From contig NZ_FNJL01000013.1 in NCBI RefSeq assembly GCF_900104515.1, forward strand, positions 1-64,000: a stretch of 64,000 bases of DNA. The letters are read 5' to 3'. Numbering within the stretch: position 1 is the stretch's first letter; each line of letters begins with the position of its first letter. Position numbers and translations under genes: made by a program. This DNA comes from Paracidovorax cattleyae (GTDB lineage Bacteria; Pseudomonadota; Gammaproteobacteria; Burkholderiales; Burkholderiaceae_C). Below are positions 7,967-19,256 of the stretch, in pieces. The notes beneath the pieces were generated by a model. It was given only the letters and a program-made list of their open reading frames with translations, did not search any database and was not told the DNA's origin.

Positions 7967-8010
7967 GCAACGCAGCGGAAACACCCGCGATGCGTTGCGT
8001 GTTTCCTTTT
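7967..8010 (+). promoter_or_regulatory. Candidate transcription attenuator in the hppA leader
   Basis: Two perfect 8-bp inverted repeats are interleaved. GCAACGCA (7967-7974) pairs with TGCGTTGC (7991-7998), and GGAAACAC (7977-7984) pairs with GTGTTTCC (7999-8006), which is followed by TTTT. The two hairpins exclude each other. The second looks like an intrinsic terminator, the first like an antiterminator, and it gains a further inner stem GCGG/CCGC. The hppA start is 30 bases downstream. A pseudoknot is unlikely because no nucleotides separate the last two strands. Confidence 0.45.
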
Positions 8011-8040
8011 CGTGCATCCCTTGGACAGGAGACGACGAGC

Positions 8041-10128
<2,088 letters not shown>

Positions 10129-10270
10129 GCCGGCGGGCACGCCCGCCATGCACCGCGCGCCGATAGCAGCCGGCCGACCATAGGGATGGGCCACCCGCAG
10201 GCGACAAGCGGGCGGCCTGGCCTGGGGTAAGGTGGCAAGTTCCCGCTGTCCTCCCCGAAAAGGCTGTCCG

Positions 10271-11656
10271 ATGCCGCTGCATGCATCCGCGCGATCCCTC
10301 CCCGTTTTCCGTCAGCCACCTTCCGGCTGGAAACCCGCCCTGGCGGCCGTGCTGGCGCTTGGCGCGCTGGCCGCCGGTCCGGCCTCCGCACAGGCCGCTG
10401 CACCGCAACCCGGCGCCGGCCCGGCCGTGCAAAGCACGCTGCAGGCCGTGCGCTCGGCCCCGGCCGTGCGGCAGGTGCTGGACGACCTGCGCACCGACCA
10501 TGCCCGCGCCATCGAAGAGCTGCGCCATCTGGTGCAGATACCGGCGCCGCCCTTCAAGGAGCAGCGCCGCGCCGAATACGTGGTGAAGCGCTTCAGGGAA
10601 CTGGGCCTGGCGGACGCTTCCGTCGACCAGGAGGGCAACGCCGTGGGCATCCGCAAGGGCACCGGCAACGGCCCCCGGCTGGTGGTGTCGGCCCACCTCG
10701 ACACCGTGTTTCCCGAGGGCACCGACCTCACCGTCCGCGAGGAAGGCGGCCGGCTGTACGCCCCCGGCATCTCGGACGACACGCGCGGCGTCACGGTGCT
10801 GCTCTCCTGGCTCAAGGCGCTCAATGAACGCCAGCTGCAGACGGTGGGCGACATCGTCTTCGTGGCGAACGTGGGCGAGGAGGAACTGGGCAACCTGCGC
10901 GGCATGAAGGCGCTGTTCCGCGAGCATGCGGACATCGACGGCATGGTCGGCCTGGAGCCGGGGGATGGCGACGGCATCCTGAACCAGGGCACGGGCAGCC
11001 ACCGCTACGAAGTGGCCTTCAAGGGACCGGGCGGCCACAGCTTCGCGGCCTTCGGGCAGGTGCCCAGCGCCATCCACGCGATGGGCCGCGCGATCGCGCA
11101 CATCGGCGATGTGCAGGTGCCGTCCGATCCCAAGACCACCTTCACCGTGGGCAAGGTGGGCGGCGGCACCTCCGTGAATACCATCGCGGGCGATGCCACG
11201 ATGGCCGTGGATATCCGCTCCAACGCCCTGCCCGCGCTGCTGCAGGCCGAGAAGGACATCATGGCCGCCATCCAGCGCGGCGTTCAGGAAGAGAACCGCC
11301 GCTGGAACACCGCCGCGAAGATCACGGCCGAGCCGAAGATGATCGGCGACCGACCGGCCGGCGCCACCGCCGCCGGCGAGCCCATCGTGCAGGCGGCCGT
11401 GGCCTCGGTCATCGCCTCGGGCGGCAAGCCCACGCTGCGCGCGGCCAGCACCGACGCCAACGTGCCCATGGGGCTGGGCATCCCCGCCATCATCCTGGGC
11501 AGCGGCGGCAGGACCGGCGGCTTCCACGCACTGGGCGAATGGTTCGAGCCCGCCGATGCCTGGAAGGGTGCGCAGACCGGGCTCGCCACGGTGCTCACGC
11601 TGGTGGGCGTCCAGGGCGTGAGCGAGCCGGCACTGGCCCGCCGCCCGCGCCGCTGA
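10271..11656 (+). CDS. Exported M20-family metallopeptidase
   Basis: A 461-residue protein with an N-terminal signal peptide (basic start, then ALAAVLALGALAAGPASAQA, cleavage near residue 45), so it is probably periplasmic. Two-zinc M20 motifs are SAHLDTVFPEGTDL (metal His, catalytic Asp), ISDDTRGV (bridging Asp), VGEEELGNLRG (catalytic Glu pair), LEPGDGD, and GPGGHSFAAFGQVPSA in the dimerisation domain. The pattern is closest to PepT/CPG2-like dipeptidases and tripeptidases. The start was placed at 10271, directly before the signal peptide, although the frame is open from 10232. The substrate cannot be inferred. It stands alone between hppA and a convergent membrane-protein gene. Confidence 0.88.
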   Translation: MPLHASARSLPVFRQPPSGWKPALAAVLALGALAAGPASAQAAAPQPGAGPAVQSTLQAVRSAPAVRQVLDDLRTDHARAIEELRHLVQIPAPPFKEQRRAEYVVKRFRELGLADASVDQEGNAVGIRKGTGNGPRLVVSAHLDTVFPEGTDLTVREEGGRLYAPGISDDTRGVTVLLSWLKALNERQLQTVGDIVFVANVGEEELGNLRGMKALFREHADIDGMVGLEPGDGDGILNQGTGSHRYEVAFKGPGGHSFAAFGQVPSAIHAMGRAIAHIGDVQVPSDPKTTFTVGKVGGGTSVNTIAGDATMAVDIRSNALPALLQAEKDIMAAIQRGVQEENRRWNTAAKITAEPKMIGDRPAGATAAGEPIVQAAVASVIASGGKPTLRAASTDANVPMGLGIPAIILGSGGRTGGFHALGEWFEPADAWKGAQTGLATVLTLVGVQGVSEPALARRPRR

Positions 11657-11671
11657 AGGAAAGGGCCCGGG

Positions 11672-12208
11672 TCAGGCGCGTGCCGGGCGGCCCGGCCGCG
11701 CGTTCAGGCGCACCGGGCCCGAGCGGGCCTCGACCGCCGCCTGCACCTCGCGACGCAGCCCGAGCGCGAAGCCGATCTCGGCTGCCACGAAAAGCGGCCC
11801 GACGATCAGGCCCACGAGGTCGTCCACGAAGGCGGGCTTGCGGCCCTCGTAGTAGTGGCCCACGAACTGGATCACCCATCCGACCACGAACAGGCCCACG
11901 CCCACGCCCAGCCACAGCGCAGTGCCCTGCGCCGCGAGCCACTGGCCCACGGCCAGCATGGCGGCCAGCACCGCGGCCATCGCGAGCCCGTAGCGTGCAT
12001 CGAGCCGGAAATAGAACAGGCTGGCAGCCAGCGCCGCGGCCAGGGCGGGCGATACCGGCAGCAGGCCGCCGGCCAGCCACGCCGGACGCGACAGCAGCAC
12101 CGTGACGGCCAGCATGATCATCGGCACGCCGACGAAATGGGTCTGGATATTACGCGGATCGCGGTGATAGTCCGCGTACTGCGACAGGTGGTCGATCAGG
12201 GTTTTCAT
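11672..12208 (-). CDS. DUF962/Mpo1-like membrane protein
   Basis: A 178-residue protein starting MKTLIDHLSQYADYHRDPRNIQTHFVG, which is the characteristic N-terminus of the DUF962 (YGL010w/Mpo1) family, with His residues in NIQTHFVG and QFVGHYYEGRKPA. Several hydrophobic segments fill residues about 28-150. The yeast member is an Fe(II)-dependent dioxygenase that alpha-oxidises 2-hydroxy fatty acids; whether the bacterial proteins do the same is not established. It is divergent from the Crp-type gene with about 130 bp between the starts, and convergent with the M20 peptidase. Start ATG at 12208 follows GGAG. Confidence 0.82.
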   Translation of the reverse strand: MKTLIDHLSQYADYHRDPRNIQTHFVGVPMIMLAVTVLLSRPAWLAGGLLPVSPALAAALAASLFYFRLDARYGLAMAAVLAAMLAVGQWLAAQGTALWLGVGVGLFVVGWVIQFVGHYYEGRKPAFVDDLVGLIVGPLFVAAEIGFALGLRREVQAAVEARSGPVRLNARPGRPARA

Positions 12209-12338
12209 GGAGCGTCTCCTGCGTGGCGGCCCTCTCGGTCGGGGTGCCTGGAGCGAATAATCCGCAGTGGACGCCGCGCCGTCTGTCGGCCAGCCGACAC
12301 AACCAGGCAGGTGCCGGCCGCCACCCTTTCCCCCTCGC

Positions 12339-13058
12339 ATGCCCGACACACTGACCTCCGCCGCGGACCATCTCGCCACGCTCGCCTCGGGCCGTTGGTT
12401 CGCCGCCCTGCCCCCCGAGCTGGCCGGCGCGCTCGCCGGCATGGCGCGCATGCGCGCGCTGCAGCCCGGGCAGGCGCTCTTCCTGCGGGGCGACCCGCCG
12501 TGCGGGCTGTATGCGGTCGTGCGCGGCGCGATCGACATCTCCGGCATGGGGGGCAGCGATCCGCAGACGCGCGCCGCCCTGCTCACGCGGCTGGAGCCAC
12601 CCGCCTGGTTCGGCGAGATCGCCGTCTTCGACCGGGCCGCGCGCACGCACGACGCGCATGCAGCCGAGCCCGGAACACTGCTGCTGCATGTGCCGCAGGC
12701 GCCCCTGCTGGCCTGGCTGGCGCAGCATCCGGAGCACTGGCGCGCCCTGGGCATGCTGCTGGCCGACAAGCTGCGCACCGCCTTCGTCGCGCTGGAGGAA
12801 CTCGCGCTGCTGCCTGCGCCCCGGCGCCTTGCCCGGCGGCTGGTGCTCATGGCCGAGGGCTACGGGCAGTGGGCCGGCGAGGGGCGCTCGCGCCGCTTGC
12901 TCTCGCTGTCGCAGGAGCAGCTGGCGCTGATGCTCGCGCTCTCGCGCCAGACCACCAACCAGATCCTGCGCGACCTGCAGGCCCGCGGCCTGCTGCGCAT
13001 GCACCGCGGCGGCATCGAGATCCTGGACCTGGCCGGCCTGCGCTCGGCCTGCGGCTGA
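12339..13058 (+). CDS. Crp/Fnr-family transcriptional regulator
   Basis: A 239-residue protein. Residues about 15-130 form the cyclic-nucleotide-binding fold (LQPGQALFLRGDPPCGLYAVVRGAI, WFGEIAVFDRAARTHD). About 155-235 is the helix-turn-helix, with LSQEQLALMLALSRQTTNQILRDL as the recognition helix pair. No Fnr-type N-terminal cysteine cluster is visible, so it is not an oxygen-sensing FNR. The arginine-serine pair that binds cAMP phosphate in Crp is replaced by RAARTHD, so the ligand is unclear. It lies 25 bp before the aldehyde dehydrogenase, which it may control. The start MPDTL was preferred over an in-frame ATG at 12267. Confidence 0.86.
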   Translation: MPDTLTSAADHLATLASGRWFAALPPELAGALAGMARMRALQPGQALFLRGDPPCGLYAVVRGAIDISGMGGSDPQTRAALLTRLEPPAWFGEIAVFDRAARTHDAHAAEPGTLLLHVPQAPLLAWLAQHPEHWRALGMLLADKLRTAFVALEELALLPAPRRLARRLVLMAEGYGQWAGEGRSRRLLSLSQEQLALMLALSRQTTNQILRDLQARGLLRMHRGGIEILDLAGLRSACG

Positions 13059-13083
13059 CTGCCCGGGGCGTGCGTATCGCACA

Positions 13084-14526
13084 ATGGCCCGCATGCAGTA
13101 CCACCACATCGCCAACGCCGCCGTGCCCTCCACCGGCGGCCGCACCCTGCCGGTGATCGATCCCTCCGACGGCCAGCCCTACGACGAGATCCAGCGCGGC
13201 ACGGCCGAGGACATCGACGCGGCCGTGCGCGCGGCGCGGCACTGCCACGACACCGTGTGGCGCACGCTCGCGCCGGCCGAACGGGGACGGCTGCTGATGC
13301 GTTTGTCGCAGGCCGTGGCGGCCCATGCGGAGGAGCTGGCGGACATCGAACGGCGCGACTGCGGCAAGCCCACCCGGCAGGCGCGCGCCGACGCCATCGC
13401 GCTGGCGCGCTATTTCGAGTTTTATGCCGGGGCCTGCGACAAGCTCCATGGCGACACCATCCCCTACACGGACGGCTACAGCGTGCTCACCTGGCGCGAG
13501 CCGCACGGCGTGACGGGGCACATCGTGCCCTGGAACTATCCCATGCAGATCTTCGGGCGCTGCGTGGGCGGCGCGCTGGCCGCCGGCAACGTGTGCGTGG
13601 TCAAGCCCTCGGAGGACGCCTGCCTCTCGCTGCTGCGGGTCGCGCAGCTGGCAGCCGAGGCGGGGTTTCCTCCGGGCGCGGTCAACATCGTGACGGGCTA
13701 CGGGCACGAGGTGGGCGAGGCGCTGGCACGCCACCCCGGCATCGACCACATCAGCTTCACCGGCAGCCCGCGCATCGGCACGCTGATCCAGCAGGCCGCG
13801 GCCGAGCGGCACTGCCCGGTCACGCTGGAGCTGGGCGGCAAGAGTCCGCAGATCCTGTTCGCGGATGCCGACCTGGACGCCGCCCTGCCCGCGATCGTCA
13901 ACGCCATCGTGCAGAACGCGGGCCAGACCTGCTCGGCCGGTTCGCGCGTGCTCATCGATGCGCTCATCTACGAGCGGGTGCTGGAGCGGCTGGCCGGCCT
14001 GTTCGAGGCACTGCGCGTCGGGCCCGCGGCCATGGACCTCGACCTGGGGCCGCTGATCCGCCAGAGCCAGCAGCAGCGCGTGTGGGATTTCCTCTCCGAC
14101 GCGCAGGTGGCGGGCATCCCCGTCATGGCGCAGGGTACCGTGGTGGACGGCGCGCCGCAGACGGGCTTCTACCAGGCGCCCACGCTGCTGCGCGACGTAC
14201 CGCCGGACCATCGCCTCGCGCAGGAGGAAATCTTCGGCCCCGTGCTCTCGGCCATGCCCTTCGAAGATGAGGACCATGCCGCGCGACTCGCCAACGCCAC
14301 GCGTTTCGGCCTCGTGGCCGGCGTGTGGACGCGCGACGGCGGCCGCCAGTTCCGCATGGCCCGGCGCATCGCCAGCGGCCAGGTGTTCATCAACAACTAC
14401 GGCGCCGCCGGCGGCGTGGAGCTGCCTTTCGGCGGGGTGAAATCCAGCGGCCATGGCCGCGAGAAGGGCCTCGAGGCGCTGCACGGTTTCACCACGCTCA
14501 AGACCGTGGCCATACGGCACGGGTGA
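13084..14526 (+). CDS. Aldehyde dehydrogenase (betaine-aldehyde type)
   Basis: A 480-residue NAD(P)-dependent aldehyde dehydrogenase. PWNYPMQIF is the cofactor-proximal loop, SFTGSPRIG the Rossmann-side motif, LELGGKSPQI carries the catalytic Glu, and GQTCSAGSR the nucleophilic Cys. EEIFGPVLS and the C-terminal PFGGVKSSGHGREKG complete the family pattern. Substrate is not certain; the closest pattern is betaine-aldehyde or gamma-aminobutyraldehyde dehydrogenases. ATGs at 13084 and 13093 are both possible starts and neither has a clear Shine-Dalgarno. The gene follows the Crp-type regulator by 25 bp and ends 4 bp before the convergent ZIP transporter. Confidence 0.9.
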   Translation: MARMQYHHIANAAVPSTGGRTLPVIDPSDGQPYDEIQRGTAEDIDAAVRAARHCHDTVWRTLAPAERGRLLMRLSQAVAAHAEELADIERRDCGKPTRQARADAIALARYFEFYAGACDKLHGDTIPYTDGYSVLTWREPHGVTGHIVPWNYPMQIFGRCVGGALAAGNVCVVKPSEDACLSLLRVAQLAAEAGFPPGAVNIVTGYGHEVGEALARHPGIDHISFTGSPRIGTLIQQAAAERHCPVTLELGGKSPQILFADADLDAALPAIVNAIVQNAGQTCSAGSRVLIDALIYERVLERLAGLFEALRVGPAAMDLDLGPLIRQSQQQRVWDFLSDAQVAGIPVMAQGTVVDGAPQTGFYQAPTLLRDVPPDHRLAQEEIFGPVLSAMPFEDEDHAARLANATRFGLVAGVWTRDGGRQFRMARRIASGQVFINNYGAAGGVELPFGGVKSSGHGREKGLEALHGFTTLKTVAIRHG

Positions 14527-14530
14527 ATCG

Positions 14531-15460
14531 TCAACCCAGCGCGGTATCGAGCAGCATCATCAGCACGAAGCCGATCATGAGCCCCCCGGTGGCCCAGGCC
14601 TCGTGCCCCTTGCGGTGCGACTCGGGAATGATCTCGTGGCTGATGACGAACAGCATCGCCCCCGCGGCAAAGCCCAGCCCCCAGGGCAGCAGCCCGGCCG
14701 ACAGCCCGATGACCGATGCGCCGAGCACCGCACCCAGCGGCTCCACCAGGCCCGAGGCCATGCCCAGCAGCACGGCCAGCCAGCGCCGGTAGCCTGCCGC
14801 GAGCAGCGCCACCGCCACCACCAGGCCTTCGGGCACGTCCTGGATGGCGATGCCGGCCGTGAGCGTGCCGGCCTGCAGCGGGCTGGTGCCGCCGTAGGCC
14901 ACGCCGATCGCCAGCCCCTCGGGCAGGTTGTGCAGCGCGATCGCGAAGACGAACAGCCAGGTGCGCCGCAGCGTGCGCGGCGATGGGCCGCCCTCCACCC
15001 CCTTGATGAAATGCTCGTGCGGCAGCACGCGCTCCATGGCGAGCAGCGCCAGGCCGCCCAGCAGGATGGACGTGCCGATGATGCCGCCGGCCGCCCAGCC
15101 CCCCGCACCATTGGCTTTCGCGGCTTCCAGGCCCGGGATGATGAGCGAGAAGGAACTGGCTGCCAGCATCACGCCGGCCCCGAAGCCGAAGAGCGTGTCC
15201 TGCACGCGCTCCGACAGGCGCTGCGAAAACACCACCGGCAACGTGCCCAGCGCCGTCGCCAGCGCCGCGACGAGGCCGCCCTGCCAGGCCTGGGCCACGC
15301 GTGGATTCGCCTGGAGGAACTGCATGAACTGCAGCGCCAGGACCACGGTGCCCGCCACGGCGATGGCCAGGCCCAGCCAGCGGCGGAGGCTCCAGGCGGG
15401 ACGGCGCAGGGAAAGCGTGTTCTGGGCGGGCATGGACGAAGGCTCCGGCTGGGTTTTCAC
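14531..15460 (-). CDS. ZIP-family divalent metal transporter
   Basis: A 309-residue inner-membrane protein with about eight hydrophobic segments. The metal-path motifs of the ZIP family are present: HNLPEGLAIG and, further on, HEIIPESHRKGHE; QDVPEGLVV lies between them. A short His-containing loop (LPHEHFIKG) sits between membrane segments. It probably imports zinc, iron or manganese. The first 20 residues are polar, so an internal ATG (MPAQNT) could be the true start. It lies 48 bp downstream of the superoxide dismutase gene in the same direction. Joint transcription would link metal uptake to the enzyme's metal demand (inference). Confidence 0.88.
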   Translation of the reverse strand: MKTQPEPSSMPAQNTLSLRRPAWSLRRWLGLAIAVAGTVVLALQFMQFLQANPRVAQAWQGGLVAALATALGTLPVVFSQRLSERVQDTLFGFGAGVMLAASSFSLIIPGLEAAKANGAGGWAAGGIIGTSILLGGLALLAMERVLPHEHFIKGVEGGPSPRTLRRTWLFVFAIALHNLPEGLAIGVAYGGTSPLQAGTLTAGIAIQDVPEGLVVAVALLAAGYRRWLAVLLGMASGLVEPLGAVLGASVIGLSAGLLPWGLGFAAGAMLFVISHEIIPESHRKGHEAWATGGLMIGFVLMMLLDTALG

Positions 15461-15508
15461 GATGAAGATCCCGGGGGGTGTTGGGATAGGCGGCGCCGGG
15501 ATGGGGGA

Positions 15509-16141
15509 TCAGCCGCGTGCCTGCGCGTACCGGCGCGCGACCTCGTTCCAGCGGATCACACGATAGAACGCGGCGATGTATTCGGGGCGCCGGTTCTGGT
15601 ACTGCAGGTAGTAGGCGTGCTCCCACACATCGAGTCCGAGGATCGGCGTGTGGCCGGACAGCAGCCCGGCCATGAGCGGGCTGTCCTGGTTGCCGCTGCT
15701 CTCCACCGCCAGCCGGCCGGCGCCATCGACCACGAGCCAGGCCCAGCCGCTGCCGAAGCGGGTGAGTGCCGCCTTGGTGAAGGCTTCCTTGAACGCGTCG
15801 AAACCGCCGAGGTCCCGGTCGATCGCCTCGCCGAGCGTGCCGCCCGGCTGCCCGCCCCCGCCCTGGCCCTCCGGCGCCATCACGGTCCAGAACAGGCTGT
15901 GGTTGGCATGGCCTCCGCCGTTGTTGCGCACCGCCGTCTGCAGCGATTCCGGCAGCGACTGCAGGGCCGCCACGAGCGCGTCCACCGGGGTGTCGGCATG
16001 CGGCGTGCCTTCCAGCGCCGCATTCAGGTTGTTGATGTAGGTCTGGTGGTGCCTGGTGTGGTGGATCTCCATGGTGCGCGCATCGATGTGCGGCTCCAGG
16101 GCGTCATAGGCATAGGGCAAGGCGGGCAGCGTGTGCGGCAT
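15509..16141 (-). CDS. sodA: Fe/Mn superoxide dismutase
   Basis: A 210-residue cytosolic enzyme converting superoxide to hydrogen peroxide and oxygen. Metal ligands lie in [22 protein letters not shown] and [13 protein letters not shown]. The block [17 protein letters not shown] resembles manganese-type enzymes, so sodA is used, but metal choice cannot be fixed by eye. ATG at 16141 was chosen; a GTG nine bases upstream is in frame. A Fur-like box lies 55 bases upstream, which would fit iron-starvation induction of a manganese enzyme. Confidence 0.92.
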   Translation of the reverse strand: MPHTLPALPYAYDALEPHIDARTMEIHHTRHHQTYINNLNAALEGTPHADTPVDALVAALQSLPESLQTAVRNNGGGHANHSLFWTVMAPEGQGGGGQPGGTLGEAIDRDLGGFDAFKEAFTKAALTRFGSGWAWLVVDGAGRLAVESSGNQDSPLMAGLLSGHTPILGLDVWEHAYYLQYQNRRPEYIAAFYRVIRWNEVARRYAQARG

Positions 16142-16195
16142 GTGGCTCACTTTCGGGCAGGACGAATGGAAGAAGAAGGATCAATCACATTTGAA

Positions 16196-16210
16196 TGATA
16201 ATTATTCCCA
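16196..16210 (-). promoter_or_regulatory. Candidate Fur box upstream of the superoxide dismutase gene
   Basis: On the plus strand positions 16196-16210 read TGATAATTATTCCCA. It fits the 7-1-7 Fur consensus TGATAAT-n-ATTATCA at 11 of 14 positions. It lies inside the only AT-rich patch of this intergenic region, 55 bases upstream of the chosen start. No -10 or -35 box was assigned with confidence. Confidence 0.5.
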
Positions 16211-16363
16211 TTCTCACTGTTGTCAAGTAGGGCATTGCCCTGCCGTGACAGTTCTTCCACGGCCCCGTAGACCTTCGGCGGTGCGGGGCACGCCGGCCCG
16301 CGCCGCCCGTCACTGTCCTGCCGCCGGCACCGCAGACCGGCAGCAGCCCTCCTCCCCGCTGCG

Positions 16364-17773
16364 TCAGGCCAGGGGCGGCAGCAGGTTCATGAGCATCACC
16401 ATGGCCAGCCCCACCAGGGCCACGATGGACTGCACCACCGAAATCGTCTTGGTGGCCTCGCCCATGTCCATGCCGAACGATTCCTTCACCAGCCAGAAGC
16501 CGGCATGGTTGGCATAGTTGAAGAAGAGCGATCCGCAGCCGATGGACAGTGCCAGCAGCGGCTGGTTCACCGCCGTGCCGGACGCGGCCAGCGGCGCCAG
16601 CAGGCCTGCCGCGCCCACGATGCCCACGGTCGCCGAGCCGGTGGAGACCGACAGCAGCATGGAAATCAGCCAGCCCAGCAGCAGCGGGGATACGGGCCAC
16701 TGGTGGCTCAGGTGGACGATGGCGTCGCCCACGTGCGCGTCGGTCAGCACCTGCTGGAAGGCGCCCCCGCCCGCGATGATGAGCAGCACGTTGGCGATCG
16801 GCTTGATGCTGTCGCCCAGGGCCTTGCGCACCGCCTCGGGCCGGCCGGGCCGCAGCGCCAGCACGGCGAAGAGAGCGCCCAGCAGCATGGCGACGATCGG
16901 GTGGCCCACGAAGGCGGCGAAATGCAGCAGGGCGGAACCCTTGGGCAGCAGCACCTCGCCCAGCGCATGCAGCAGCATCAGCAGGGCGGGCGCCAGGGCG
17001 ACCAGCACGCCCAGGCCGATGCCGGGCGGGTTCTGGCGCGCGGGCTGCGCCACAGGGCCGCCAGCGTCGGGTGCTTCGGCAGCATCCGGTGCGTACTGCG
17101 CGACCAGGGCATCGTCAGGGCGCACCTTCAGGCGCCGGGCGATGAAGGTGCCGTACACCGGGCCGGCCAGCACGATGGCCGGAATGGCGGCGATGAAGCC
17201 GTAGATCATGGTGGCGCCGACGCTGGTCTTCAGCGTGGCGATGGCCGTGAGCGGGCCGGGATGGGGCGGCACCATGCCATGCATGGCCGCCAGCGCGGCG
17301 ATCACCGGTACCCCGACATACACGTAGGCCGAACCGCTGCCCTGGCGTTCGGCCTCCAGCTTGCGCGCCACACCGAAGATCAGCGGCAGCAGCACGACCA
17401 GCCCGACCTCGAAGAACATCGGGATGCCGATGACGAAGGCCACGCCGGCCATGGCCCACGGCAGCATCTTCGTGGAGGCGCGCTCCAGGATGGCGCTCGC
17501 CAGGCGGTCGGTGACGCCCGAGTCCGCCAGGATCTTGCCCAGCATGGCCCCCAGTGCCACGACCAGCCCGACCGCGCCCAGCGTCTTGCCTGCTCCTCCG
17601 GAGATGGCCGCCACCAGCTTGTCCAGCGGCATGCCCGTGAACAGGCCGGCGGCCACCGAAACGATCAGCAGCGCCAGCAGCGGGTGCAGCCGGGCCCGGG
17701 ACACGATGAGTGCGACCAGCCCGAGCACGCTGGCCAGCGCCGTGACCAGCAGTTGAATGTCCTGAGAGTTCAT
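16364..17773 (-). CDS. GntP-family permease (gluconate-type)
   Basis: A 469-residue polytopic membrane protein. Family blocks include LHPLLALLIVSVAAGL, GKTLGAVGLVVALGAMLGKILADSG, FFEVGLVVLLPLIF, HGMVPPHPGP and the C-terminal NHAGFWLVKESFGM. GntP proteins are proton symporters for gluconate or related sugar acids. No kinase or dehydratase gene lies nearby, so the substrate is not known. Start ATG at 17773 gives the usual MNSQDIQLL-type N-terminus; a slightly upstream ATG is also in frame. It stands alone between the superoxide dismutase leader and the oxidase remnant. Confidence 0.9.
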   Translation of the reverse strand: MNSQDIQLLVTALASVLGLVALIVSRARLHPLLALLIVSVAAGLFTGMPLDKLVAAISGGAGKTLGAVGLVVALGAMLGKILADSGVTDRLASAILERASTKMLPWAMAGVAFVIGIPMFFEVGLVVLLPLIFGVARKLEAERQGSGSAYVYVGVPVIAALAAMHGMVPPHPGPLTAIATLKTSVGATMIYGFIAAIPAIVLAGPVYGTFIARRLKVRPDDALVAQYAPDAAEAPDAGGPVAQPARQNPPGIGLGVLVALAPALLMLLHALGEVLLPKGSALLHFAAFVGHPIVAMLLGALFAVLALRPGRPEAVRKALGDSIKPIANVLLIIAGGGAFQQVLTDAHVGDAIVHLSHQWPVSPLLLGWLISMLLSVSTGSATVGIVGAAGLLAPLAASGTAVNQPLLALSIGCGSLFFNYANHAGFWLVKESFGMDMGEATKTISVVQSIVALVGLAMVMLMNLLPPLA

Positions 17774-17973
17774 GGTGCGCATCCTACCGGCCACGCCCAT
17801 CCATCCGGCCTCGTGGATGGCGGCCCCGGTGGTGTCCGGTGAAACCCTGAGACTTCCGGCCAAGCACATCCGCACAACGGAACGGCCGCGCCCCGTCCAT
17901 TCCGGCGGGTGCGCAGGCAACGACAGACCAACGACCGGCCGGCAGCCGGCACGGCCAGCAAGAGAGGGTTCCC

Positions 17974-19256
17974 ATGAAAGACAGCACGTCTCCCGCCGTC
18001 GGCGCGGGCACGGATACGCGCGTCGTGCGCGCAGCCATCCACCCCGCCCTCGGCATCGCCCGCGTGGGCAACAGCCGTGAGGACTTCCACATCGGCCCGC
18101 AGGTCACCCACCCCGCCCCCAGGGAGCCCGGCTTCTACCGCGACGCGGCCGGTGCGCTCAAGCGCGAGGCGGCCTGCTACCAGTGGCAGATCGCCATGGA
18201 CATCCCGGAGGCAGCCACGACCGTCCTGCCCCGCCGCAATGCCAAGGTCACGGTCGCCGCGCGGGACACGCTGGCCATCGATGCCGGCGCGCAGCGCATC
18301 CAGGGTCCGCATGCCGCCGCCGTCGCGTGCACGGGCCACTTCACCGGCATGGCGGTGCAGATCGGGGAACTGCGCACCGACGGGCAGGGCGGCTGCTGTT
18401 CCTGCCCGGCCACGGCGTCTCCGCATCGCCCAGGGGCAGCCCGATCTTCATCGAGGGGGATGGTGATTCCTTCATCAGTGCCGATGGCTGGTACGACGAT
18501 ACCTGCGACGGCCCCGTCTCCGCCATCGTGCGCATTGATGGGCAGCCGGTTCCGGTGGAGGGCGCCTGGGTGGTCAGCGCCCCGCCCAACCAGGCCCCTC
18601 CAGGTCAAGGCAGAACGCACGCTGTACGACCTGTTGCACAGTCTCTGCGTGCAGGCGTGCAGGTGGGCTGGCTGCCCTTCCCGAAGGAAATTTCGTTCAC
18701 GCGCGACGTGTATCCCATCCCGCAGCGGCTCTCGGGACTGCAGTGGGTCAACCAGGGGTTCGCTACGCAGTTCGGCCACAACGGGGTGTTCGATTTCGAG
18801 AACCCGGCGTTGATCGAACGCCCCGCCGCCCTTCCCCCTGGCGGCGCCTACGACCCGAACGCGATGCGCCACCTCACCCTCTACAGCGCACCGTTCCGCA
18901 TCCGGCGCCGGCCGGCCGGCGGGGTGGAGCAGGACTACGGCAGCACGCTCGATCAGGCGACCGCGCTCTCGGCGAACTACCCGCTGTATGCGCAAGGCCC
19001 CGGCGACCTCCATCGCTGGATGGGCCTGCCCTGGCAGGCCGACACGGCCTTTTGCCGCGCGGGCTACGACACGCATTACGACCCGTTCGCCCCCGCGTTC
19101 TGGCCCGCCCGCGTGACCAACCAGGTGCTCGCCGAGCAGGACTACGCCATCGTGGTGGATTCCGGCCGGCGCGGCTCCCCATCCGTTCACGGCCGCTACA
19201 CTGGCCTGAGCGCGGTGCCGCCCCCCGGCTTTCCGCGTCCACAGGAGTCATCCGCC
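17974..19256 (+). pseudogene. LodA/GoxA-like CTQ-dependent oxidase remnant, frameshifted
   Basis: Pieces in two frames together match the LodA/GoxA quinoprotein family (L-lysine or glycine oxidases). Frame 1 from the ATG at 17974 gives AAIHPALGIARVGNS and VQIGELRTDGQG. At about 18390 the match moves to another frame (RLLFLPGHGVSASPRGSPIFIEGDGD, then SADGWYDDTCDGPVSAIVRI). Near 18605 it returns ([10 protein letters not shown]), then switches again by about 18655 ([47 protein letters not shown]). At least three frameshifts and internal deletions are needed; the sum is about 400 residues against the usual 600-700. The partner flavoprotein LodB is absent. The last piece has no stop and runs in frame into the SDR gene. 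Confidence 0.75.

Noticed and set aside
7967-8006. H-type pseudoknot in the hppA leader
   Set aside because: The last two strands abut with no linker, so an 8-bp stem cannot be crossed. Alternative hairpins are the better model.
10129-10270. Terminator after hppA (GGCGGG-cacg-CCCGCC)
   Set aside because: The hairpin has no T-run, so it is not called as a terminator.
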